Shown here: positions 33,297 to 39,327 of the stretch, piece by piece
Position numbering within the stretch: the stretch's first letter is position 1
Layout: each line of letters begins with the position of its first letter
Origin: Micrococcaceae bacterium
GTDB taxonomy: Bacteria; Actinomycetota; Actinomycetes; Actinomycetales; Micrococcaceae
NCBI GenBank assembly: GCA_030452125.1
Contig: JAKDMV010000014.1
Coordinates: forward strand, 1 to 39,327
Length of the DNA: 39,327 nt
Direction: 5' to 3'
The notes under the pieces: model-generated
Databases searched by the model: none
Seen by the model: the letters and a program-made list of their open reading frames with translations, nothing else
Told to the model about the DNA's origin: nothing
Position numbers and translations under genes: made by a program

Positions 33297-34256
33297 ATGA
33301 ACTTCCTAGACACACTTCTGTGGCCATTCACCCAAGTGGTCTCATGGATCCTTCGGGCCTTCCACGCGATCTTTACTTTCGTGGGCATGGATCCCGATTC
33401 GGGGTGGACCTGGACGTTGTCCATCATCTGCCTGGTGTTGCTCATTCGTACTGCACTGATCCCTGTGTTCGTAAAACAGATCAAGGCCCAGCGGGCGATG
33501 CAGGTCCTCCAACCCGATCTGAAGAAGCTGCAGGCTAAATATAAGGGTAAGAAGGACCAGCTCTCGCAGCAGGCCATGATTGCCGAACAGCGGGAGCTGT
33601 TCAAGAAGCACAAGACGAACCCGTTGGCTTCCTGCTTGCCGATTCTGGTGCAGATGCCGTTCTTCTTCGCCCTCTTCCGAACACTGAACAACGCTTCGCA
33701 TGCCAGTGATCAAGGGGAAAGCGTCGGGGCATTGTCCGTCAACCTGGTGCGTAGCTTTGACGGGTCGACTATTTTTGGCGCCGGCCTGTCGGAAACCTTC
33801 CTCGGAACGGTGAATTCGGGGGCCCCGAAAGTCTCCGTCATCATCACTGCGATCGTGATGATCATCGCGATGTCTGCGAGCCAGTTCACGACGCAGCGAC
33901 AGATCATGACCAAGAACATGACGAAGGAAGCCCTCCAGGGCCCCTTCATGCAGCAGCAGAAGATGATGATGTACATCCTGCCGCTGGTGTTCGGCATCGG
34001 CGGCATCAACTTCCCCATCGGTGTACTGATCTACTGGACCGCCACGAACGTCTGGACGCTGGGGCAGCAGTTCTACGTGATCCGCAACAACCCGACACCC
34101 GGCTCCCAAGCGGCACGCGAACTCAATGAACGTCGTGCAGCTAAGGGTCTTCCGCCTCTCGGGCAGAAGAAGACCGACGAAGTGGTCGAAGCCGAGGTCA
34201 TCGAGCCCAAGGGACAGCGCGAGCAACCGCAGCGCAAGAACAGGAAGAAGAAGTAG
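33297..34256 (+). CDS. yidC: Membrane protein insertase YidC/Oxa1
   Basis: A 319-residue insertase that places proteins in the membrane with or without SecYEG. An N-terminal hydrophobic segment is followed by the Oxa1 core: a helix ending LLIRTALIPVF with the functional Arg, a charged cytoplasmic hairpin rich in Lys/Gln/Arg, and the LASCLPILVQMPFFFALFR helix. Further helices occur near 181-200 and 220-250. A basic C-terminal tail (QRKNRKKK) likely contacts ribosomes. It is the short Gram-positive form, without the large periplasmic domain, but shows no lipoprotein Cys. jag starts three bases after its stop. Confidence 0.95.
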   Translation: MNFLDTLLWPFTQVVSWILRAFHAIFTFVGMDPDSGWTWTLSIICLVLLIRTALIPVFVKQIKAQRAMQVLQPDLKKLQAKYKGKKDQLSQQAMIAEQRELFKKHKTNPLASCLPILVQMPFFFALFRTLNNASHASDQGESVGALSVNLVRSFDGSTIFGAGLSETFLGTVNSGAPKVSVIITAIVMIIAMSASQFTTQRQIMTKNMTKEALQGPFMQQQKMMMYILPLVFGIGGINFPIGVLIYWTATNVWTLGQQFYVIRNNPTPGSQAARELNERRAAKGLPPLGQKKTDEVVEAEVIEPKGQREQPQRKNRKKK

Positions 34257-34259
34257 ACG

Positions 34260-34832
34260 ATGAGTGCCGACGATGTGAACGCCACCGACACGGTCGAGAA
34301 CACCGTGGATGAGACGAAGCCTTCCATGCAGGCGATGGACCAGACCGCAGATGCGCCGAACCGTGCTGAGGAAGAGGGGGACATCGCCGCGGACTATCTC
34401 GAGGAATTGCTCGATATCGCCGATCTGGATGGTGATCTCGACATCGAGATCAGGAATGGTCGGACCTATATCTCCATCGTCAGTGAAGAAGCCGAAGACG
34501 AATCCCTGAAGGACCTGATCGGTCGTGACGGGGAAGGCCTAGAAGCCCTCCAGGAACTGTCCCGTCTCGCAGTTCTCTCGGCGACGGGCAATCGTTCACG
34601 GCTCGTTCTGGATATTGCCGGATACCGCGATGGTCGGGCAGGCGAATTGAAGAAGATCGCCGAAGAGGCCGTGGCGAGCGCCCGCGAAAGCGGTGAGGAC
34701 ATTGCGCTGGATCCTATGAGCGCTTATGAACGAAAGTTGGTTCATGACGCGGTCGCCGATCTCGGATTGCAAAGTGAATCCGAGGGCGAAGGAAGCCGCC
34801 GACATATCGTTGTATCACTGGGCGACGCCTAA
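34260..34832 (+). CDS. jag: Jag/KhpB-type RNA-binding protein (KH plus R3H domains)
   Basis: A 190-residue cytoplasmic protein. An acidic N-terminus (about 1-45) replaces the Jag_N domain of firmicutes, followed by a KH domain (about 55-125; GRDGEGLEALQEL is its GxxG-like segment) and an R3H domain (about 128-188; MSAYERKLVHDAVADL). Jag/KhpB binds small RNAs and mRNAs and affects cell division in Gram-positive bacteria. It follows yidC in the usual order. rsmG starts 45 bases downstream. Residues are unremarkable apart from the acidic leader. Confidence 0.92.
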   Translation: MSADDVNATDTVENTVDETKPSMQAMDQTADAPNRAEEEGDIAADYLEELLDIADLDGDLDIEIRNGRTYISIVSEEAEDESLKDLIGRDGEGLEALQELSRLAVLSATGNRSRLVLDIAGYRDGRAGELKKIAEEAVASARESGEDIALDPMSAYERKLVHDAVADLGLQSESEGEGSRRHIVVSLGDA

Positions 34833-34877
34833 CCCTACGGCGAGTTCGACCTTACCGAAGCCAGGAACAGGAGCGTT

Positions 34878-35528
34878 GTGATTCAGGAAGTACAGCCCAG
34901 TGAAGCGGAATTGAGGGCGGCGCAGGCCATATTCGGAGATCGTTTGCCTTTGGCCGAAAGGTACGTTCAGCACCTTGCCACCACCGGGATGGAACGTGGC
35001 CTCCTCGGCCCGCGGGAAGTGCCTCGTCTCTGGAGTAGACACGTGTTGAATTGCGCGGTGGTCGCCGAGCTCATTGCTGAAGGGGCAGAGGTTGCCGATG
35101 TGGGAAGTGGCGCAGGGTTGCCCGGCCTGACCTTCGCGATTGCTCGTCCCGACCTGTCGTTGACTTTGATCGAACCCCTTGAGCGGCGTTGTATCTGGCT
35201 GAACGAAGTAGTGGAGGACCTCGGGTTGGAAAACGTCACCGTGTACCGTTCCCGGGCCGAACAGGCGGTGGAGCACATCAACGCGGATGTGGTCACCGCT
35301 CGCGCCGTGTCTGCATTGGGCAACCTGGCCGGGCTCACGATCCCCCTGCTGCATGGACGGGGCGAGGTGTTGGCGATCAAGGGTCGTAGTGCAGCGGAGG
35401 AAGTCGATAAGGCAGCCAAGGTCCTGCGAAAACTTGGCGCCAGGGAAACTGAAGTCCTGACCGTGGGAGATTCGTTGCTGGAGGAAACCACGACCGTAGT
35501 GAGGATCAACGTCGGTACCGCGTCCTGA
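34878..35528 (+). CDS. rsmG: 16S rRNA (guanine527-N7)-methyltransferase RsmG
   Basis: A 216-residue SAM-dependent methyltransferase that modifies G527 of 16S rRNA; loss of RsmG gives low-level streptomycin resistance in several bacteria. The SAM-binding motif VADVGSGAGLPGL lies near 74-86, followed by LIEPLERRCIWL and a VTARAVSAL motif typical of the family. GTG at 34878 has AGGAG five bases upstream. The gene, formerly gidB, belongs here before parA-parB in most bacteria. Confidence 0.95.
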   Translation: MIQEVQPSEAELRAAQAIFGDRLPLAERYVQHLATTGMERGLLGPREVPRLWSRHVLNCAVVAELIAEGAEVADVGSGAGLPGLTFAIARPDLSLTLIEPLERRCIWLNEVVEDLGLENVTVYRSRAEQAVEHINADVVTARAVSALGNLAGLTIPLLHGRGEVLAIKGRSAAEEVDKAAKVLRKLGARETEVLTVGDSLLEETTTVVRINVGTAS

Positions 35529-35583
35529 CCGGTAGGCTGTACTGGTGGCGAACTCGTCATGGATGTGGTGAGGAGAAGCGACC

Positions 35584-35811
35584 ATGAATGGCACGGAGGT
35601 CTTAACAGGCCCCACCGAGTGGCTTCAGCACTCGACCGGCACACTGCCACCAGTAGAGCAATCATATTCGGTTGTTTCTTACGTTTCACGTGAAACGTGG
35701 TTCTGCCGGTATGGAGCTAGCCGTGCACTTCACGCCCAGCCCTGGAGGACGGCAGCATCAAGCAGCAAGAAGAATTTCAGTCGGAAGCGAAGGCACCGGT
35801 TCGGAACATGA
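35584..35811 (+). CDS. Possible 75-residue leader peptide overlapping the parA start
   Basis: This frame begins with ATG eight bases after an AGGAG site and ends in a TGA that overlaps the parA ATG (ATGA, 35808-35811). It includes the parS palindrome, read as VSRET. The translation has no recognisable domain; the C-terminal third is Ser/Lys/Arg-rich. It may be a real leader coupling translation to parA. Alternatively, it is part of an N-terminal extension of ParA separated by a frameshift: the parA frame stays open upstream to 35721. Codon use does not settle it. Confidence 0.35.
   Translation: MNGTEVLTGPTEWLQHSTGTLPPVEQSYSVVSYVSRETWFCRYGASRALHAQPWRTAASSSKKNFSRKRRHRFGT
35682..35697. other. 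parS: parS site 1, upstream of parA
   Basis: CGTTTCACGTGAAACG is a perfect 16-base palindrome matching the bacterial ParB-binding consensus. It lies between rsmG and parA, 111 bases before the parA ATG. Confidence 0.95.
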
Positions 35812-36710
35812 TGGACAGCATCGACGAGAGCACCCCGCTGGCAAGCCAGCTGGCCAACGAAACCAAGCGTCGCGAGAAGCTCAGCGGGACGACCTTGCCC
35901 AAGCCCGATAGCACGCGGTACCTGACGGTCAGCAACCAAAAGGGTGGCGTCGGTAAAACCACTACGACCGTGAACATCGCTGCGGCGTTGGCGAAGGCCG
36001 GCATGAATGTCCTGGTGGTTGATATCGATCCACAGGGCAATGCCTCCACTGCCTTGGGAATTGATCACCACGCCGAAGTGGACAGTATTTACGACGTGCT
36101 GATCAACGATGTTCCGCTGGGTGATGTCTTGGCGCCATGTCCGCAGTTCCCCAATCTCTTGGTGGCCCCGGCGACGATCCACCTGGCTGGCGCGGAGATC
36201 GAGTTGGTATCGCTCGTGGCCCGGGAGCAACGACTTCGCAGGGCCTTGGACCAGTACGCCAAAATGCTGGAAGATCAAGGGGCCGAACGAATCGACTATG
36301 TCTTCGTGGACTGCCCTCCCAGTCTTGGGTTGCTGACGGTCAATGCCTTCGTTGCCGCGCAGGAAGTGCTTATTCCGATCCAATGCGAGTACTACGCACT
36401 CGAGGGCCTGAGCCAGCTGCTCAGCAACATTGAACTGATCCAAAAGCACTTGAACTCAGATCTGGTTGTTTCCACGATACTTTTGACGATGTACGACGGC
36501 CGGACCAACCTGGCATCACAGGTTGCGGATGAGGTGAGGGAGCACTTCCCGAACCAGGTCCTCCAGGCATTGATTCCCCGGAGCGTCAGGATTTCAGAGG
36601 CTCCGAGCTATCAGCAGACGGTCGTCACTTATGACCCGAGCTCAACGGGTGCGCTGTCCTATCTGGAGGCAGCCGCGGAGATCGCCGAACGGGGCGTCAG
36701 CGGCTCCTGA
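35808..36710 (+). CDS. parA: Chromosome-partitioning ATPase ParA
   Basis: A 300-residue deviant Walker ATPase that moves ParB-origin complexes. A 37-residue polar leader precedes the core, which has the deviant Walker A KGGVGKTT (45-52), VVDIDPQGNAS and the YVFVDCPPSLG Walker B. ATG at 35808 (or 35811) lacks a good ribosome-binding site but overlaps the stop of a possible leader frame. Mycobacterial ParA has a longer N-terminus that, as I recall, also includes a VSRET segment, so this N-terminus could be incomplete. parB follows after 79 bases. Confidence 0.95.
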   Translation: MMDSIDESTPLASQLANETKRREKLSGTTLPKPDSTRYLTVSNQKGGVGKTTTTVNIAAALAKAGMNVLVVDIDPQGNASTALGIDHHAEVDSIYDVLINDVPLGDVLAPCPQFPNLLVAPATIHLAGAEIELVSLVAREQRLRRALDQYAKMLEDQGAERIDYVFVDCPPSLGLLTVNAFVAAQEVLIPIQCEYYALEGLSQLLSNIELIQKHLNSDLVVSTILLTMYDGRTNLASQVADEVREHFPNQVLQALIPRSVRISEAPSYQQTVVTYDPSSTGALSYLEAAAEIAERGVSGS

Positions 36711-36789
36711 AGCTCTTGGTTGCCAGTAGACTCTTGGTAGGTAATTTTGCGCGCACCCGGGCGCGCTGGCAAGGTCGAGAGGACGACGA

Positions 36790-38364
36790 ATGGTTGAGAA
36801 GCGGCGCGGTTTGGGACGTGGGCTTGGTGCCCTGATCTCTGGTAGTCCGTCAAACGAGGAAGAAGAGCCCTCTCAGGTTGATAATGGGCTTTCTTCGTCG
36901 TCAGAGGGCATTCCTAAGGCGTCTTCACCTGCGGAGACGAGTCATGATGCAGGCCGGCCGAATGGTGCTCTTTCAGCAGTGAACATCGAGAGTGAATCCG
37001 ATTCCAAGGGATCCAAGGGTTCGTCCACTTCTTCTGTTTCACGTGAAACACCACCAACAAAGAGGAAGAGTAGTTCCTCCAGCCAGGCGACCAGTCCGGG
37101 GAAGACCTCTTATGCATCCTCGACACCTGATGATATCGATAAGGGGGCGGCAACACCGCCGAAGACCCCTAAGGAGGCACAGAAGTCGTCGACGCGTCCC
37201 AGTTCTACAACGAAGCAGCCTTCACGGAGGAGTCGTCCGGTTGATATGTTCTTCAGCTCAGAGCAGGGAGGGACTGAAGAAGGAAAGCCGGGCGATGAGA
37301 TCGCTGATTCTGATCGCAAGCCAGCCACAACCAGGAACCGCCGTGTAGCTGTTCCGGACGTGCTCGGTAACGTGCGGACCTCGCGTGATCCAGCAACCGA
37401 TCCCTCCGATCAGGCGGTAGGGTCCAGAGGACCAAATACCGATGAGGAAGCTGAATCTCGGAAGGGTGTTGCTGACGATAAGTCCTCGACGGCAGGTGAG
37501 TCTCGATCCTCAGAGGACGATGTTTCACGTGAAACGCTGGTCGCGGTACCCGGGGCGACGTTCGCGGAAGTGTCTGTCGCGAGCATCCACCCGAACCGTA
37601 AGCAGCCACGTACCGTCTTTGATGATGATGACATGGCTGAACTCGTGCACTCGATTCGCGAAGTCGGACTTCTGCAGCCGATCGTGCTGCGTCCATCGGA
37701 TGAAGGTGGAGATCAACTCTATGAGCTCGTCATGGGTGAACGGCGTTGGCGTGCTGTCCAGGAAGCCGGCCTGACGACCATCCCGGCAATCGTGCGGGAG
37801 ACGTCGGATACCGCACTACTGCGAGATGCGCTGTTGGAGAACCTACACCGTGCGCAGTTGAATCCCCTGGAGGAGGCGGCGGCTTATCAACAACTCATGC
37901 AGGAGTTCGACTGTACTCAGGATGAATTGTCTGAGCGTATTGGTCGTTCCCGGCCACAGATCTCCAACACTATTCGTCTGATGCGACTGCCTGCCCTGGT
38001 TCAGCGACGGGTTGCTGCCGGTGTGCTATCCGCAGGTCATGCTCGTGCCCTCCTCGGGCTTGAAGATGTCGCGGATATGGAGCGACTAGCGCAGCGTATC
38101 GTCAACGAGGGTCTCTCAGTCCGGGCGACGGAAGAGATCGTAGCGATGAATGATGGTCTGCGGCGCAAGCCGAAGGAAAAGGCTCCGCGTTCGACTGCAC
38201 GGCACGAAAGACTCGATTATTTGGCCAATTCGTTGTCAGATCATCTGGAAACCAATGTCAAGATCAGCCTCGGAGCAAAAAAGGGTCGCGTCAGCATCGA
38301 ATTCGGCTCGGTCGATGATCTGAATCGAATCATGGGAGTCATAGCGCCATCTGCTGAGCAGTAG
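36790..38364 (+). CDS. parB: Chromosome-partitioning CTPase ParB with a long disordered insert
   Basis: A 524-residue ParB, against about 300-350 for most. Residues 1-16 form the ParA-stimulating peptide ([15 protein letters not shown]). About 17-250 are a Ser/Lys/Glu/Pro-rich disordered insert. The N-domain has the CTP motif GERRWRA and the [13 protein letters not shown] box; the helix-turn-helix contains [18 protein letters not shown]; the last 60 residues form the dimer domain. Two parS sites lie inside the insert-coding DNA, both read as VSRET (83-87 and 245-249). Codon usage there is richer in A/T-ending codons than in the flanking domains. The stop is followed by a terminator that contains another parS. 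Confidence 0.96.
   Translation: MVEKRRGLGRGLGALISGSPSNEEEEPSQVDNGLSSSSEGIPKASSPAETSHDAGRPNGALSAVNIESESDSKGSKGSSTSSVSRETPPTKRKSSSSSQATSPGKTSYASSTPDDIDKGAATPPKTPKEAQKSSTRPSSTTKQPSRRSRPVDMFFSSEQGGTEEGKPGDEIADSDRKPATTRNRRVAVPDVLGNVRTSRDPATDPSDQAVGSRGPNTDEEAESRKGVADDKSSTAGESRSSEDDVSRETLVAVPGATFAEVSVASIHPNRKQPRTVFDDDDMAELVHSIREVGLLQPIVLRPSDEGGDQLYELVMGERRWRAVQEAGLTTIPAIVRETSDTALLRDALLENLHRAQLNPLEEAAAYQQLMQEFDCTQDELSERIGRSRPQISNTIRLMRLPALVQRRVAAGVLSAGHARALLGLEDVADMERLAQRIVNEGLSVRATEEIVAMNDGLRRKPKEKAPRSTARHERLDYLANSLSDHLETNVKISLGAKKGRVSIEFGSVDDLNRIMGVIAPSAEQ
37035..37050. other. parS: parS site 2, inside parB
   Basis: TGTTTCACGTGAAACA is a perfect palindrome within the parB insert, encoding VSRET at residues 83-87. 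Confidence 0.95.
37521..37536. other. parS: parS site 3, inside parB
   Basis: TGTTTCACGTGAAACG encodes VSRET at ParB residues 245-249, at the border between the disordered insert and the folded N-domain. Confidence 0.94.
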
Positions 38365-38377
38365 TGTTCGTCAGTCG

Positions 38378-38418
38378 AGCGGGTGGGTTTCACGTGAAAC
38401 CCACCCGCTTCTTTTATC
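38378..38418 (+). terminator. parB terminator whose hairpin is built around a parS site
   Basis: Bases 38378-38409 are a perfect 32-base palindrome with GC-rich outer arms (AGCGGGTGGG) and parS core, followed by TTCTTTTAT. As RNA it would fold with only ACGU in the loop. It begins 14 bases after the parB stop. Confidence 0.88.
38386..38401. other. parS: parS site 4, embedded in the parB terminator
   Basis: GGTTTCACGTGAAACC keeps the invariant 14-base GTTTCACGTGAAAC core; the outer bases are G/C where T/A or C/G is commoner. It is the exact centre of the terminator palindrome. Confidence 0.85.
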
Positions 38419-38531
38419 CCCGCCCGGCCGTAGTTCCGAAAAACTTGTAGACAGTCCCCTGTCAGAGTAGGCACGGAGTCGGAAAAGGGAACCAAGTGAG
38501 CGCTCTCGTCCGACAAAATCCATAAATCCTA

Positions 38532-38547
38532 TGTTTCACGTGAAGCG
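38532..38547. other. parS: parS-like site 5
   Basis: TGTTTCACGTGAAGCG differs from the consensus palindrome by one core base (G for A at the 14th position). Probably a weaker ParB site. Confidence 0.7.
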
Positions 38548-38689
38548 CGACCGTATTCGGGAGCCCGGTAGTAGCTATTGCCTGGGTGCGTTCAAAGGAC
38601 GCGGGGTATCAGTTGAAGCCAAATCAATGATCTTGGCGTCGTGTACGGCCGATTCACTGACGCGACCATCCGAGCCGTTGACGCAACGA

Positions 38690-38705
38690 TGTTCCACGTG
38701 AAACG
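38690..38705. other. parS: parS site 6
   Basis: TGTTCCACGTGAAACG follows the classic TGTTNCACGTGAAACA form with a single terminal difference. Confidence 0.9.
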
Positions 38706-38870
38706 TGGACTGCAGCCTCACGCCTTTGATGTGGTGGTGGGCTGGACTACGACCGTACTCTTGAGACTCGATTAGTTATCAATGTCCCCATCGACGCGAC
38801 TGGTTCGACCCGAGTTATTGAGTGCCTGATTCGCACGTCGCCTGGGCGTGAGCGACCGCCGGAGACTTCG

Positions 38871-38911
38871 TTATCCCCAGAATATTAACAATGTGCATAT
38901 CTTGTGGATAA
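38871..38911. other. DnaA-box pair with a third copy of the ATTAACAATGTG motif
   Basis: TTATCCCCA (38871-38879) and exact minus-strand box TGTGGATAA (38903-38911) flank ATTAACAATGTG (38884-38895), the same 12-mer found in both repeats at 15.9 and 16.2 kb. Confidence 0.6.
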
Positions 38912-38946
38912 GTTATGACGCTTGCACGAGATTCATGCTTGGAGGA

Positions 38947-38962
38947 TGTTCCACGTGAAACG
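38947..38962. other. parS: parS site 7
   Basis: TGTTCCACGTGAAACG, identical to site 6 and 257 bases to its right. Confidence 0.9.
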
Positions 38963-39327
38963 ATGGTTCGAGGTGGATGGTCGCTCGACGGGTTCGGATG
39001 AGGGCCCTGGATCGTGGAATCAGTGGAATTCATCCATTGCATCTCTCGTGACCGGACCGACCAGGAATCCATAGAAAGTTGGTTCGGTGAGCGCGTTGAT
39101 GAGAAATCATTTACTGAAAAGGAGAGAAGAGACAAACGCAACTGATCCCGTTGGTATCGAGGGTCTTTGGGCCCGGTCTTGAGGGATCCAGTGCTGGTCC
39201 CGCGTCTGTTGGGTCCCCCGGACAGGCTGGGAACACCGGGATACTGCGTCAGATAGTGATGCATTGAGCGCGGTGGATGTCCTATGGCACCGTCGTCGGC
39301 TGCTGTTGACGGAGCAGGGCGTCTGAG

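Larger units (their letters stand above)
38402..39327. other. Gene-poor stretch downstream of parB with parS sites and DnaA boxes
   Basis: No convincing gene is present in these 926 bases. They hold three parS-like sites, the DnaA-box pair at 38871-38911, and one short open frame on the plus strand (GTG 39014 to stop 39145, 43 residues, reading VESVEFIHCISRDRTDQES at its start) without a good ribosome-binding site, which could be a gene remnant. Minus-strand frames in this stretch look like noise. Confidence 0.6.

Noticed and set aside
38815-39264. 149-codon minus-strand frame in the gap after parB
   Set aside because: It runs through parS site 7 and the DnaA boxes, has Ser/Thr/Pro-rich random composition and no ribosome-binding site.
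1-39327. CRISPR arrays, insertion sequences, prophage or integrase genes
   Set aside because: I looked for regularly spaced repeats, transposase or integrase motifs and flanking inverted repeats and saw none.

Overview
This window is the replication-origin region of a high-GC Actinomycetota chromosome. Its gene order closely follows the conserved actinobacterial origin neighbourhood: tRNA-Leu, fhaA-fhaB-pstP-rodA-pbpA-pknA-pknB, trpG/pabA, sortase E, crgA, rhomboid, ppi, tRNA-Ala/tRNA-Ile, DUF3566, gyrA-gyrB, DciA-like, recF, gnd, dnaN, dnaA, then rpmH-rnpA-yidD-yidC-jag-rsmG-parA-parB. CrgA, DUF3566 and a DLW-39-type small protein are actinobacterial hallmarks. The overall pattern would fit Propionibacteriaceae or relatives, but that family assignment is inference.

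Layout. 1-85: tRNA-Leu(CAG). 364-9870 (+): a tightly overlapping operon for phospho-signalling and cell-wall growth, with two FHA proteins, a PP2C phosphatase, a SEDS protein with its class B PBP, and two Ser/Thr kinases that both carry PASTA domains. 9947-11625 (-): class E sortase, a 54-residue membrane protein and a glutamine amidotransferase, divergent from crgA. 12034-15638: an accessory block with a guanidinium exporter under a guanidine-III riboswitch, a DUF3817 protein, a divergent lysG/lysE pair and a tandem-GNAT protein. 15639-16315: a gene-free stretch with a duplicated DnaA-box cluster. 16316-20317: rhomboid, cyclophilin, a membrane-anchored protein built of eight 11-residue repeats, an EamA exporter and two tRNAs flanking a 38-residue DLW-39-type gene. 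20428-31803 (-): DUF3566, gyrA, gyrB, DciA-like, recF, gnd, dnaN and dnaA. 32323-38364 (+): rpmH to parB. 38402-39327: no convincing gene, but three more parS-like sites and DnaA boxes.

How it works together. DnaA boxes lie on both sides of dnaA, with the dnaA-dnaN gap the likely oriC. Genes from gyrA to dnaA and from rpmH to parB point away from that gap and so run with replication, whereas the fhaA-pknB operon is transcribed towards the origin. ParA and ParB act on seven parS-like sites between 35.7 and 39.0 kb; two lie inside parB and one forms the centre of the parB terminator hairpin.

The most unusual items are the duplicated DnaA-box locus about 14 kb from dnaA, the parS-terminator hybrid, ParB's roughly 230-residue disordered insert with parS-encoded VSRET peptides, the 11-residue-repeat membrane protein, and the guanidine-III riboswitch upstream of gdx. 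No CRISPR array, transposase or integrase was seen.
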